44,631 nucleotides of DNA from Zygnema cylindricum (taxonomy: Eukaryota; Streptophyta; Zygnematophyceae; Zygnematales; Zygnemataceae), in the NCBI GenBank assembly GCA_037447655.1, contig JBBHKE010001891.1, positions 313,369-357,999 on the forward strand, given 5' to 3'. The translations under genes were made by a program, and so were the position numbers. Position 1 is the first letter of the stretch. Each line of letters begins with the position of its first letter. This document shows positions 20,101 through 33,877 of the stretch, one piece after another. The notes beneath the pieces were generated by a model that was not told where the DNA came from, did not search any database, and worked only from the letters and a program-made list of their open reading frames with translations.

Positions 20101-21263
20101 TATCCACAATAGTCGGTTCTTGGAATAATGACTGCTCGCAAATGTGCTTGCTAAGGAAGACAACAACATAGTATGAAACAACTTGACAACAACATAGTAT
20201 GAGACGACTTGTTGTCGCTTTCTCCTAAGCTAAAAACAATTCAAAAAGACAACAACTAGGTGCACAAAGAGTATTTCCCCAAGCCAAGCCTACAAGGGCA
20301 GGTCTCTAATCTCACTGCAGTCACTAAAATCCGTGACCACAAAATTACACTTATGTTGTGAACCTCTAAAGAGCTCTTACATTCGACAAAGTCAACACCA
20401 TCACTAAAAAGTGTGAAACGTTAAGGAGGGCATTGTTGACGCCCCATACAAACCAAAACCGGACAGAGTCAAATGTCAGATCAAATTATTAACAAACACA
20501 TAAAACGGAGGGCAGGGAATAACACAGCCTAGAACCATTTCTTGCAGTTATTTCATAGATAAAGGAGACAGACTTGGAACTCTTCTCCTGCATTACATTG
20601 TACAAAGCCATTAAAGTCACGAGTGAGGACAACAGGACATGCCACAGGGAGGGACAGAGTGTATAAGAGAGAAGGGAAAGGGGGAGGGAGAGGAGAAAAA
20701 AGGACGGGAGACTGCACCAGGCGTAGACAGAAACCAATGGAGCCGCTGCGAATCAGAGTTCGAATCCGCGTAGTAGGAGTCACCCTTTTATGCGGAAAAG
20801 TACTGTCATATTCGAAGACATCTTGCGATTTTCCGGTTCTTCTCCCGTCCTCTAGAAAGAGGTTATCCCAAGGACCCCGAATTCGTCTAAAACATGAACT
20901 GGCAAATTTGAATGTCGATTTGGCCACCCCTCGTCTTTGTTTGGGATGCCTTTCAGCAAATGGAACTGTAGATTCGTCATCTTCGGGCCTAAGAGGAGCT
21001 TCCTCTTTCCCCGAATCTGTGGTTGCACCCCCTACTTCTCCTTGACCTTCATTTCTCCCATTTAATGAACTCCTTCCGTTTCTGTCGTTTTCTATTCCTC
21101 CGTCAAAGTCCAGCTGTTCTCCAGCAATCTCAGAAGGAGGCGGATCAAAAACCAGCTTACCAGTGGGCCCCACCTGGAAGGTGGAACTTTGGCACTCATT
21201 CTCATCCAATGAAGGAAGATCCACCTTCAAAACGGTTTCATGGGCAGACCTGCGGGATGACAC
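1399..21263 (-). CDS. BK/Slo1-type potassium channel alpha subunit, two RCK domains, 16 exons, 5' end unresolved
   Basis: Exons, high to low coordinate: 20718-21263, 18924-18973, 18514-18603, 18137-18223, 17003-17050, 16673-16728, 16421-16551, 15887-16020, 15405-15532, 10224-10275, 9765-9906, 8664-8851, 4042-4213, 2898-3723, 2287-2638, 1399-1729. Every junction has GT..AG and phases match, giving about 1,110 residues, close to the usual BK length. Order: about 180 soluble residues, S1 (LDLVATALAVILYIHY), S2, S3 (LGGLVDLVSVLPIFFLLF), a short S4, S5, pore filter TVGFGD (about 339-344), S6, RCK1 (about 382-608) and RCK2 (about 800-1110). The family conducts K+ across membranes and is gated by cytosolic calcium and voltage through the RCK ring. 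Odd points: no hydrophobic S0 in the N-terminus, few S4 charges, and no Asp-rich calcium bowl in RCK2. The first exon has no in-frame ATG, so a 5' exon is missing. Exon 5 (S4) is the least certain. Confidence 0.9.
1731..1938. repeat. short tandem repeat GGTCAAATGA / GGTCAAATTA
   Basis: Two blocks (1731-1770 and 1855-1938) carry many copies of a 10-11-bp word (GGTCAAATGA, with GGTCAAATTA and GATCAAATGA variants). The first block forms the acceptor end of the last intron of the channel gene, so the repeat supplies part of that splice context. Confidence 0.6.
2780..2850. repeat. AGTGTAAAAA short tandem repeat
   Basis: Seven or so imperfect copies of a 10-12-bp unit (AGTGTAAAAA with AGTGTTAAAA and AGTGTCAAAT variants) occur in the intron between the last two long channel exons. 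Simple-sequence expansion; no other function seen. Confidence 0.6.
4042..15532 (-). CDS. channel exons 9-13: RCK1 regulatory domain
   Basis: Exons 15405-15532 (first strand, HVILWGMPSLGTVREFL), 10224-10275 (PLRVVIMTPYKPS), 9765-9906 (FELKSMIGLYGGLVEYIEG then DLDRVAAQKAAAIFLAADR), 8664-8851 (DFDASDSIQFLHATSFHR, corresponding to BK DPDAEDASNIMRVISIKN) and 4042-4213 (VIKGLTTFCTNLFRSGP then NWMKEYMKGQENEIY, corresponding to BK QGLSTMLANLF and YYLEGVSNEMY). RCK1 forms half of the cytosolic gating ring. The glycine motif of the nucleotide-binding fold is degenerate (WGMPSLG), as in BK. Two introns here are swollen to about 5.1 kb and 4.4 kb by retrotransposon DNA. Confidence 0.87.
5160..5412. repeat. 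polypyrimidine tract with C runs
   Basis: Nearly pure C/T DNA on the plus strand, including C10 at 5271-5280 and C18 at 5282-5299. It lies in the large channel intron 4214-8663. On the transcribed (minus) strand it reads as GGGAGA/GGGGG blocks that could form G-quadruplex or triplex DNA. Long proline/leucine frames seen here are compositional artefacts. Confidence 0.8.
5754..6158 (+). pseudogene. copia gag N-terminal fragment (plus arm)
   Basis: An open frame has a hydrophobic, leader-like start, then SSSATGYGLFSANSNTIAKF, TDFYGWKYRIEQLW and LIRDATSAHDAWILL. This is the typical start of plant Ty1/copia Gag (DUF4219/UBN2 type). It stops at 6156-6158, long before the UBN2 core and zinc knuckle. 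The near-identical minus-strand copy at 7558-7860 shows it is one arm of an inverted repeat. Upstream 5529-5750 matches the leader of that copy. Confidence 0.75.
6270..7860 (-). pseudogene. copia gag - protease - gag_pre-integrase remnant, truncated at integrase start
   Basis: Reading 7860 downward on the minus strand: a Gag start (SSSAIGYGPFNANSNTAAKF), a frameshift with loss of the middle of Gag, and a zinc knuckle CRYCRELGQVIDTC in which the expected His is Gln. Next come a protease-like site WIINSGASHHLSS, where the usual catalytic DSGA Asp is Asn, and ISQVLFVPGVKYNVFSV. A GAG_pre-integrase block follows (KWHLGYVHL, CIHGKLTRLSFPS, LTLVHSNLCG). After a stop, GAQYSVTFIDD marks the start of the integrase core, and homology ends near 6270. 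Several stops and shifts make this a dead fragment. Confidence 0.8.
8586..8663. repeat. CCCTCTCT pyrimidine microsatellite at an exon boundary
   Basis: Tandem CCCTCTCT on the plus strand abuts the donor of the channel exon at 8664-8851; a GGGAGA block at 8858-8900 lies on the other side of the same exon. The two tracts are complementary in composition and could pair in the transcript around this 188-nt exon. Confidence 0.7.
9358..9758. repeat. 45-bp minisatellite next to a channel exon donor
   Basis: About eight to nine copies of a 45-bp unit (core CAGGTGCCTCAAAAGAAT ... ATAATCGATGC) end a few bases from the donor of exon 9765-9906, so the array is the first 0.4 kb of that intron as transcribed. 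The unit is 15 codons long, so it stays open and gives a repeating IDYIRVFFILLRHLS peptide on the minus strand; this is unlikely to be a gene. Confidence 0.85.
10283..10368. repeat. 43-bp direct duplication beside a channel acceptor
   Basis: Two near-identical 43-bp units (start ACCCAAAAGTCAAGGAAAGG) lie immediately upstream, in transcript sense, of the acceptor of the 52-nt exon 10224-10275. On the minus strand each contributes a CCTTTCCTTGAC pyrimidine stretch, so the branch/acceptor region itself appears duplicated. Confidence 0.75.
10638..11052. repeat. 50-base poly-C run and pyrimidine tract within a ~180-bp direct duplication
   Basis: A ~60-bp non-repetitive segment (start GACATAAAACAAGAAAACCC) occurs at about 10640 and again at about 10820, each time followed by a C/T tract. 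The first tract has 50 consecutive C (10703-10752); the second has CGCTCCCC repeats up to 11050. All lies in channel intron 15404-10276, with the LTR retrotransposon starting right after it at 11056. The long Pro/Leu/Ser and poly-Gly frames are artefacts of composition. Confidence 0.85.
11056..12096 (+). repeat. 5' LTR of the gag-only element
   Basis: Starts TGTTAAAATG and matches 14148-15281 over nearly its whole length, including GTTAGACCTTTAA, the CGGACGGCCATCGCTG block, and GACCAGCCATAACTTACTG. The 3' boundary (about 12096, ...ATTTCA) is estimated from where similarity to the second copy ends. A tRNA-like stretch with A and B box motifs lies on the minus strand at about 11262-11335. Confidence 0.75.
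12077..13357 (+). pseudogene. copia-type Gag with zinc knuckle, frameshifted
   Basis: Frame 1 starts at ATG 12077 (MEPLEFQVMGPPSRVSMFDG, DFIYWEFTMEGLLFEKHLWG), the N-terminal Gag pattern, and stops at 12490. A shifted frame already open before 12499 continues with LTKSSEIWETLIKTYKSETM and RQQIVKQKMEAY, the UBN2 Gag core. It then has a Lys/Arg-rich stretch and the knuckle CFFCKEPGHYMAKYP: the first C, C, H spacing is right, but the last Cys is Tyr. The sequence then becomes very acidic and lysine-rich (13090-13357). The 3' remainder to about 13790 has further short open stretches without a recognised domain. A frameshift and a damaged knuckle suggest a decayed copy. Confidence 0.75.
14005..14096. 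repeat. (TA)n microsatellite
   Basis: About 85 bases of alternating TA, interrupted once by an A run, lie inside the 3' part of the retrotransposon between the gag remnant and the polypurine tract. Confidence 0.9.
14148..15281 (+). repeat. 3' LTR of the gag-only element
   Basis: Partner of the repeat at 11056-12096, beginning TGTTAAAATGTGTGTATTTT directly after the polypurine tract. It holds an internal tandem duplication of the GCTGCGGACTCA...AGTC block near 14895-15000 that is single in the 5' copy, plus an insertion near 15065-15130. The tRNA-like stretch recurs on the minus strand at about 14342-14413. Confidence 0.75.
15712..15834. repeat. 26-bp minisatellite
   Basis: Nearly five copies of a 26-bp unit (CAATTCTTGAATGTTGTTTC plus GCTCTT), one copy variant (GAGAGATG), in channel intron 15533-15886. 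Confidence 0.9.
15887..16020 (-). CDS. channel exon 8: selectivity filter and S6 gate
   Basis: The exon follows acceptor CTGCCAG|GTG and ends AG|GTAAGC. It encodes VSTVGFGDVSANSNLGRI, then S6 (IVVILALILALTYIPAQI) and INRILDVADR. TVGFGD is the K+ selectivity signature, and the whole block aligns by eye with BK STVGYGDVYAKTTLGRL and its S6. This is the strongest single piece of evidence for the channel family. Confidence 0.93.
16263..16388. repeat. 63-bp tandem duplication
   Basis: Two adjacent copies of a 63-bp unit (start ACGTGTAGGATTATCA) differ at two positions, so the duplication is recent. It lies in channel intron 16021-16420. Confidence 0.92.
16421..18973 (-). CDS. channel exons 2-7: transmembrane segments S1-S5 and pore helix
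   Basis: Six small exons. 18924-18973 encodes S1 and 18514-18603 encodes S2 (LMEVIVNATFLVDFSLKLF). 18137-18223 encodes S3. 17003-17050 is a 48-nt exon that fits S4 (FRVFRKTIALK). 16673-16728 plus the start of 16421-16551 encode S5 (IVLSTLVTII joined to VFVGAGLFQFVE). The rest of 16421-16551 gives the outer turret with two Cys and the pore helix YFDSFYFMVVT. Lengths (50, 90, 87, 48, 56, 131) keep one frame throughout. The S4 exon was chosen because it alone satisfies the phases on both sides and has a strong pyrimidine tract before its CGCAG acceptor. A nearby exon candidate at about 17240-17274 was rejected on frame. Confidence 0.75.
16855..16935. repeat. palindromic MITE-like fragment
   Basis: A near-palindrome (CTAATAACGATTCACAGTG followed by its inverse ATCGTGAATCATGCTATTAG) shares the CGATTCACGGTGTAC / GCTATTAGTG words of the MITE family found around 34.5 kb and 43.5 kb. 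It lies in the channel intron before the S4 exon. Confidence 0.55.
17790..17885. repeat. ATTACAT tandem repeat
   Basis: Some ten imperfect copies of a 7-10-bp ATTACATATT-type unit on the plus strand, in channel intron 17051-18136. Confidence 0.8.
19390..20500. other. intron 1 block: possible retroelement remnant with an LRR/FBD-like fragment
   Basis: A minus-strand frame at 19867-20181 contains LRKLKVVDVQLGSVQLIFG and LLNFAPSLENIEASKPLKAF, reminiscent of the LRR/FBD part of plant F-box proteins, without start, partner exons or F-box. At 20433 a TGTTGACGCCCC word preceded by a purine stretch (GTTAAGGAGGGCAT) looks like the start of a plant LTR. The block may be an LTR-element remnant that picked up a host fragment. 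Both readings are by eye and weak. Confidence 0.3.
20718..21263 (-). CDS. channel exon 1 (cytosolic N-terminus), start not resolved
   Basis: This 182-codon stretch is hydrophilic, with acidic and Arg-rich segments and no membrane helix. It ends LIRSGSIGFCLRL at a donor CTG|GTGCAG, in phase with the S1 exon. Upstream in frame a TAA lies two codons before a GTG at 21261-21263, and there is no ATG in frame anywhere in the exon. Translation therefore cannot start here by the usual rule. The likeliest explanation is an acceptor at about 21250 (CCCGCAG|G) joined to an unseen 5' exon carrying the ATG; a non-AUG start or a pseudogenising change are alternatives. Confidence 0.65.
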
Positions 21264-24200
21264 GTGGCATTACACTGTGAATTGTTATTCGAGTAAAGGA
21301 ACTACTGGCGTGAAATTTATATTAGTATTATTGATTCCAGTTCCAAATGACATGGCTATTTGTGAACCGTTTAAAGAATTAGCGTCAAAAAAAAAAACAA
21401 TAAGTGTCCTTGAAAGCATTTTAGGTTTGAGGGGTAAAATTCAGGGGCACCTATATGTGTCATTGATGCTAATAACGATACACGGTGTAGGATAAGAATG
21501 GCGTTCCAAAATGAGATGGAAATTTACAGTGATTGCGGATGAAAAGAATTGCAATGCATGTTTGAATTTGTTTGAAATGTTTGAAACTCTTCAAGTGAAA
21601 TGCCAACGGTGTTTTTTTGGCCAAGAAGCCTAGGTTGCTTCATTTCAAATTTTCATGTCTACATGGAAGGGAATTTGAATGTTTCCATGTTTAAGCAAAA
21701 TTTTGCATAAGTACACGCTGGATGCTAAATGTTTCAAGGTTGAAAATGTTCAATTGTTCAAACATTCAAACGTTATTTGAAAATTGACACAAGTTGATTA
21801 AATATCTTAGAGCAACCTTGATATTGCATTGCATGAGTTCCCTCAGAGTAAAAAATTCCAAAAACCGCAAAAACAAAGAAAAGCTCCTCAAAATATATTT
21901 CTTCTTGTCAAAAAGTGTCACATGTATGGCTTCTATTTTAAACCGTGGCCATCTTTTTATACCTTTGCCTTAAGAATTCCAGTCGATGCTAATTTCGGAT
22001 GACAATTTAGAAGAGAACAGGCTTAGTTTTATGGCCAGGAATATAGTTATGAATACGATAGGAATATAATTAGGAGTACAATAAGGAATATAATCAGGAA
22101 TATAGTTACTCTTTGCAGGTAAGGATGAAAGTCAGTGCTGGGGCTTGAACTCGCGATTGAAATAGAAAATGCGGGTTTGAGGTAAACTTTGATTCTAAGA
22201 TCTCAAATAGATTTTAAAATTAAAAAAAAGGATTTTGCGAGGCTAGCCTCAAAGATGTTCTCAGCAAAAGATAAGAACTATGGTTGACACTGTTTATTGT
22301 TTATTATTAGTGACAGGTCAAAGGCAACAGTTTAGAGGCAGCATTAGCGGTAAAGATCACACCTTTTGTCACTCCACTATGCATCAGTATCATAGCTAAT
22401 GAATTGCTAGTGTTAAAGCGGTTATGGTTGTAACAACACCAAATTATGTTTTGCCACGTGGCCTCATCATGGACCACTTAAAAAACAACAGGGGATACAA
22501 CACACACAGAATAGGTTTATAACATGAACTTATCGTATGTATACAAACAAATGAAGAATGAACTAAGCGTGATGTGGTACACTTCCACTTAATCACATTG
22601 TAGCAAGTGCTCTGTACAAGAATTACAGCGAAGTAACCTTAAAAAAACCACCAAATAGATTAAATTCTAAAAGAATAGACACACTGAGGTGGTGTGTGAC
22701 GTACAGCTGTGTACAGTAAACCCTATAAATTGGAATTAGGACTATCGTTATTTAATTGATGAAGATGAAATATTTGTATATTATTATTGAATGATTTGTA
22801 TATGAAAGTGAATCAGGATTAAGATTCGATTGGGCTCAAGCACTATAACCACAATTTACCATGCTTCACTTTTGACAGGGTACCACATTTTACCATGCTT
22901 TACTATTTCTCAATTTTTAATGCAGTGCTATTTGATTTCCCGAACGGTTTTTTCCTGCAAAGCAAGGAGGTTGTCTATGGCAACCACCCATTCATGAGGA
23001 TGGACAGATTAAAGTGACAAATGCAATTAGTATTCGTGAAAAACAACCTAAATGTCGACATTCCAGCTTTGCCTGTACACTGACGTACAGTACATAGATG
23101 TCATTTCAAGGTCCACACAGGAAACGAATTGAGTTTGAGGTGAGAGTTAAAAGTGATGAGAATAAGATTCACCTAACAAATCGCTGCTCTAAGAGGACCT
23201 GCTTCCCTGCTTGTCGAAATCTGTTTACAGGCGCCATCAAAAGTACAGCAAATGCTGATTCATAGAGCGGCCCTGAAAGTTTGGAATGCGACTACTGTAG
23301 AGAATTATTTCGATTTTTCCGGTTTGTTCGCGTTTTCTTCTACGTTTTGTCGTAGGCTTTTAACATTCAATAATCCTCGCAGACGATCAATGGAAAAAAA
23401 CTATGTGTGATTTTGCTCGGATTTTACACGGGTCGGGTTTCAACGTTCAAAACGTTTTATGGAAAGAATGAATTTGATTTCCGCTTTGACAAGTGTCACG
23501 AGGATAAAGTGTACAGGACCTTCACGTGTAATGAGCTCCGGGTACGTCTTCAGGAACTCATCTGTAATGTGGACAAGTGGCAACCATCTGTCTTTTGTAC
23601 CTGTAGACAGGCAGACTGATGAATGGAGAGTGAAAAGTACAGTACTTTACTGTGCATCACAGTACTATCATACTGTGCCATACCTACGTTACATTACTGT
23701 TTAGTACAGTACACCGTGCGTCGTACTTGCTCAGAGCCTCAGACGGTGTATTACTGTAGTTTAGTGTAAACTTAAATTTACCGTAGTAATAACGTAATCC
23801 GCACTACAGTACAGGACACCGTGAAACGCTGGCATGATTTTCTAGACCGTTTGTTACAGTTCGGGCCAAATCAAACGGAACCGAACTGCGCCCAACAGGG
23901 TCAAGTTCTGCTATTAGACCTAGAAAGTGGTAGCGCGATATGATATAGTATCGCTTACTCTATAAAATATCGTGTGATAAGTTGTTGCCTTGTTGGCAAA
24001 AGATTTTCGATATTCATCAGTACAGTCAGTACAGTGCATTATACCGTGGATCGCTATTAGAGTTACTGGCTTGCTGTACTGCTAACAGCACATTTTTGGC
24101 TTCGAGTTCAGTGATCTTCGGTGCGAGATGGGTCATCGTGGCTCGCCGAACTGCAATTGCCGCGTACTGAGAAACTTGACAAAATTGTCAAACTTTTCTA

Positions 24201-24529
24201 TGGAGTGCAAGCAACCGTGTCTCGGACTAAAATTGACTTTCTAGTTTTTGTCACACTGGACTATCAAAAGTATACAGGATTAGTATGTTTTTACTTGCTT
24301 GCTAGTTGACATTTAGGCTAAGTTGTATGTTAGGAGCACAAGAATGCTGTTGTTAAGTACACCTTTTGTGCTTCTCGGAGTATTCTTTTGAGAATTAAAC
24401 TGACTTTTTTATGTGGTTTGTGACAGAAAAGATTCTTTTGTCAGATAATTTTAGGTAGGAGGAAAGACTCGAGAGATAAAACCAGTGTGCTATTTTCCAT
24501 ACGGAGTTGGACTCTAAGGTTGTGTGACC
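21264..24529. other. intergenic spacer between the divergent channel and VPS4 genes
   Basis: The two genes are transcribed away from each other, so both promoters, the missing channel 5' exon and the VPS4 5' leader should lie here. I see a MITE end near 21440-21492 (GCTAATAACGATACACGGTG), a TACAGTA/CAGTAC-rich stretch at 23635-23830, and no protein-coding exon I can support. A frame at 23407-23619 has mixed composition but no recognised domain. No clear TATA box could be assigned to a start site. Confidence 0.45.
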
Positions 24530-29641
<5,112 letters not shown>

Positions 29642-32600
29642 GGCATTATGTAACTTAGAAAAGAAGCTTAAGAATGTATACATGGTAAGGCAGCCCTCCG
29701 TCCTTCATTCGTCCGTTTTTTGTGTTTTTTTTTTTTTTCGACTTTCCTTTTTGCGATTCTGGAGGGATGGTTTGGAACGATCCTCCTTATGTATATTCAT
29801 TCACCTTTCCTTTATAGGCTTTGTTATAATCTCAAAGGCACGTCTTCCTTATAGATTCATTCAGCTGGAGAGCAGCTCACATTGAATGCAAGTGGAAGGT
29901 TAATGGCACATGGAGGGGGGAAGAGGGAGAGAGAGGGAGAGGGAGAAAGCGAGCTTTTCTTGTTCAATTTCCCGTCCTCGAAAGCCAAACCTGTCAAAAG
30001 GTGGGAAGGTTGCTGATGGCATTTTTTGTGCTCTTGTTTTTTATCGGGATCCATGAGGGTCGTGGGAAGTTCAGTGGTTTTTGTGGTTTTTATGGTTTCT
30101 TAAGGACAAGTGTTGGTTAGGGCAAGACCCTCCGGTCACTGATAGGCTTCTTGGATTGGAAAAGTATACGTTATCTGTAAGCGGTAACCGTTATTCCCTT
30201 CTAGTTTCGCTGCTTCGGTTTTTTTGTTCCTATATTAATGTGGTTATTTTAAAGTATGTGAAAAGAAAACAATTATTTTGAAAGTTCAAATCATTTTGTA
30301 GTGGGTTGCCTTCTGACCTCTCAGGGTGGTTAATGTCCCAATTTTTTCTGTGTATGGAGGTTTTTTTACAGGCATTATATATATTGTTAACCGTTTAACT
30401 GGGAACATATATTTTACAGAGATGTTGTCTCGTTGCATAGGTTTAGTGTGTGAAAAAAAGTGGAAACTCTATATTGTCTCACTATACACTACGCACACTA
30501 TATGGATGTTTTAGAGTATAGTGCCTGTACTGAACGAGGTAACAATACGTAGCGTTTATGGTTGTTTTTGTATGGTCCTTTGAGATTTGTTTGTTTATGA
30601 ATCTTGTTCCAAGCATAGTTCAAACGTATGAAACAGCCGGAAATGATATATGTGATTGCCACACACTACAGGCGTACTATGTGATTTCTGACGTTTAATA
30701 AGGGTGTAGTACACGGAAAATCACTTGGAAATTCTCCAATTCTCTTAGCACATTTGAATCATGGTTTGAGCGCATCTGAAAATAATGTGTGATGTGTTCT
30801 TCGGTAAAGGTTCTGTGAATCACCTGTACTGATAGGATATTTTTATTACCAACGTCTTACCCTGCCTCAGAGATGTAGTACAATATGTGAAGTTCTTTTC
30901 TATGAAGTTTTACTAGTGTTGGGTATCCAGGACCGTTTGCAGATATTCGATATATATCGAATTTCAGGAACCCAATAATCGATATATCGCTTCGATATAT
31001 CGTATCGACGTTATAACGAGGCTTTTTTTTTTTTTTTTTTTTAAACTATTCTTGATACTGCTGCTAGTACTACTTCTGCTGCCAATACTAGTGCTACTGC
31101 AGCTGGTACTCCACATCGCGACAGGATCTGCTCCCCGCAAAATCCTGTCTTTTCCTCCTCCACATCGCGACAGGATCTGCTCCCCGCAAAATCCTGTCTT
31201 TTCCTCCTCACCAGTGCCCGTTAGTGGAACAGACATGACATGTAGCTTGATCCTGGGTCTACCTAAAAGTGTTTGAGAAAGCTTCTCATAGTTTATTGCG
31301 GATTTACTATTAATATAAGGGGATTGTATCTCAGGGTGATGGACGAAGGCAATATAAATAAATGCTCATGAATTCAATTAACGACTGACCTGGATTTGAG
31401 CCTCTGGTTGGCATACTTCGTTGACATGCTGGCAGTATTATGTACAGGAAATAAAGGCGAATGGGCGCTCTTTTGTTTGGTCATGGATGCATCTATTTTG
31501 TTGCTGAAAGTCATCCGTCTATTTCCTGGGAAAAATGAGGAAAAACGACGAGAAAAAAGAAACGAGGAAAAATCATTGTTGAGTGACTGGTCCTGCGACT
31601 CCGCAAAGTTTTCGTGGTTACTAGCCTGTGTTACCGAATCCCAGCATAAACTGCTTAATAGGACCGATAAGGTGGTGCTACATAAGAAAATATAATGAAT
31701 AGAAAAGGCAGATGTCCCGGTGCTTTTCAGTCGAGTAGGTATGCTTAGAGCACATGCAAAATCATATGAAATTTTCTTACAGGATACATTAGACATCTAG
31801 AGAATTAAATTCCGAAAGCAGGACCTTCCTCGTCACCGGGGGATTTCCCAGAGTTAGATGCCACATGTTACTGTTAGCTCTTGTTTAAATTCTATCGTTT
31901 TGCTGCCCCTTCTTTTTTTGTTTTTGTTCCGGTGGACTCGGATCGTTTACCATCGTGCTCTTTAATAAAAGTCGAAAACTGTTTTAATTCGAGTACAAAT
32001 GTTGGTTGTCAATAGCCAATCGTGAGTTAAACTCGGAACTAGAATATTGAATGTTCCGGTAGTTGCTTATTTATTGCTTTTGTGGATGTCGAAGTTGACG
32101 ATTTTGTCATCATTGTTGTCGTTGTTTTTGTTTTTATTGTCCTTGTTGTCGATGTTGTTCTGTTGTTTTTCTTTTTGGTGTTGTTTTTGTTAGAGGCTCG
32201 TTTCTTACAAATCTTGTTTGTTAAGTTGAATAGGTATGCTTATAGCCACCTACCGAAAGCCTTGTGAGATGCAAAATCATGCACGAATACTTTCCGCGTC
32301 AACAAAACATGATGGTCAACTTTCAATTACTTTACAATAATGCGTTTTTGTTAGGTAGGAAAAACATGATTTTAATATTGTTTGCGATACCTTTTGTGAA
32401 CGCACAAATATTGTGGTGTTTAGGAAAATATGTATGAGAAGAACAAGTGCACGCCTAACGTATTATGCTTTTTCAACATGAACCTATAAAGAGACGTGTA
32501 CGTAGAAAGGTTCGACATGACCATGTTTACACTCTTGGACACCATTGAGTTTTGGCGTCTTGTGGTCAATTTATGTGGCCACCTAAATTACATGTGTGGA

Positions 32601-32998
32601 CTAAGAAACTCATGTGAGTGGGCATATTGAAAGACGCCACCAATATAGTAAGTTTTGGCCATTTTCTATAGAGGAAAACATGCATATGAATGGTTAGACT
32701 TCTACGAATATATGCCTTACTCTCAATGGAGTTTCAACATGCTTTGTTTTGGCGACTTAGGAAAGTTATTTGTCTTAGAATAAAATGTGGAGATTGGACA
32801 AATTGATGTGGCAATCATAACGATTGACATTTATGACACGTTGCCGAGTGGTAGGCCAACGTAGCCACGGGTAGGAACCATGAACTCCAAGAGACAATCA
32901 CGCTTTTGAAATCAAAAGTTTAGCCAAACATTGACTTTCCACGAGCAAAGTTTAAGACCTTATTTATTGGTAACTTATGTGGTAATCTGTTAAAAGAT
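29642..32998. other. intergenic, no gene recognised
   Basis: The stretch begins with the VPS4 3' flank. It contains a purine-rich GGGAGAGAGA block near 29915-29950, a GATATATCGA-rich palindromic patch at 30940-31010 that resembles the terminal sequence of the hAT-like element at 33 kb, a T20 run (31024-31042), a 49-bp tandem duplication (31111-31208) and a GTTGTTTTTG-rich stretch at 32085-32180. Frames here are short and lack domains. Confidence 0.5.
31111..31208. repeat. 49-bp tandem duplication
   Basis: Two identical adjacent copies starting CCACATCGCGACAGGATCTG; no mismatch seen, so a very recent duplication or an assembly-collapsed array. Confidence 0.93.
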
Positions 32999-33877
32999 TA
33001 GTGTTGTGCATCGGTAAGGATTTGCCGATAACCGATATGGGCCTTTTTACGGGTATCCGATAATCGATATATTGGTACGATATATCGTTATCGGTGTTAT
33101 CGTCGATAAATAACCGATGTTTATCAGTTATTATCGGCGATAACAACAATATTGATAACTGTACGGGCCGTACAAATAAATGTACGGCCATTACACTCAA
33201 CTGTACGTGTTATTCCCCGGACGTGTACAAGCAAAGAAAGTACAGTAGCCGCCATGAGATATGTACGGTTTTGATACGGATCCAGTAAAAACGATGTACC
33301 TTTCACATCCGAAGCCATGGCTTTCTCCCTTTATTCTTTGAGATCCACTGGGGGACAAACCACGTGTCAATCTATCGCTTTTTTGGCATAAGGTGCCAAA
33401 AGAGCCATTCCGGGATGCCGGCGCTCACGCTGGCCCTCCGCTCGTGTTTTCTCATTCCAAGTCGTCCGATCGATTCCGGCGGCGCGCAGAATGTTATTTT
33501 GCGTCCGTTGTACTTTGTGTCCGCCGTCCTTTTTCCGTTCCATGTTCACCAGTTTGTCAGTAAAATTCTGTACATTGTCGTAAAATATCTATTCAATTAA
33601 CCGGCCAACGTTTATGTGCTGTGCTGTCCGTAATAAATTGCAGTTAAACAGAGATGGAACAGATTCTTACGTGGCATGCCACGCTATATAAAGTCAATAA
33701 TATAATACAGTATGTTATAAAAGTACTATTGTATGCATACTATATATTTTTTAAATTATTGCCGATATGGAATTTGTTGGTCTCAAACCGATATATTGGA
33801 ACCTCTGACCGTTCGATAACCGATAACTATCGGTATCGGTAGTATCGCGATAATTTTTTTACCGATACACAACACTA
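32999..33877. mobile_element. non-autonomous hAT-like DNA transposon, 879 bp, 8-bp TSD
   Basis: The left end TAGTGTTGTGCATCGGTAA and the right end, read in reverse, TAGTGTTGTGTATCGGTAA form a 19-bp terminal inverted repeat with one mismatch. The element is flanked by perfect 8-bp duplications TAAAAGAT (32991-32998 and 33878-33885), the hallmark of hAT insertion, and TAGTG ends are typical of that superfamily. Subterminal regions are crowded with CCGATA/TATCGG words in both orientations. No full transposase is encoded. A minus-strand frame at 33124-33318 contains GTSFLLDP, which faintly recalls hAT transposases, but this is not firm. Confidence 0.85.

Noticed and set aside
22125-22165. tRNA B-box-like sequence (minus strand GAGTTCAAGCCCCAGCACTG)
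   Set aside because: No A box or cloverleaf could be made around it, so no tRNA or SINE was called.
24524-24529. VPS4 start at GTG 24524
   Set aside because: The ATG at 24530 gives the conserved plant start MYSNFKEQ; nuclear genes rarely start at GTG.
30912-31020. Possible second hAT-like element beginning AGTGTTGGGTATCC
   Set aside because: No matching right end or 8-bp duplication was found nearby; only mentioned as a possible relative.
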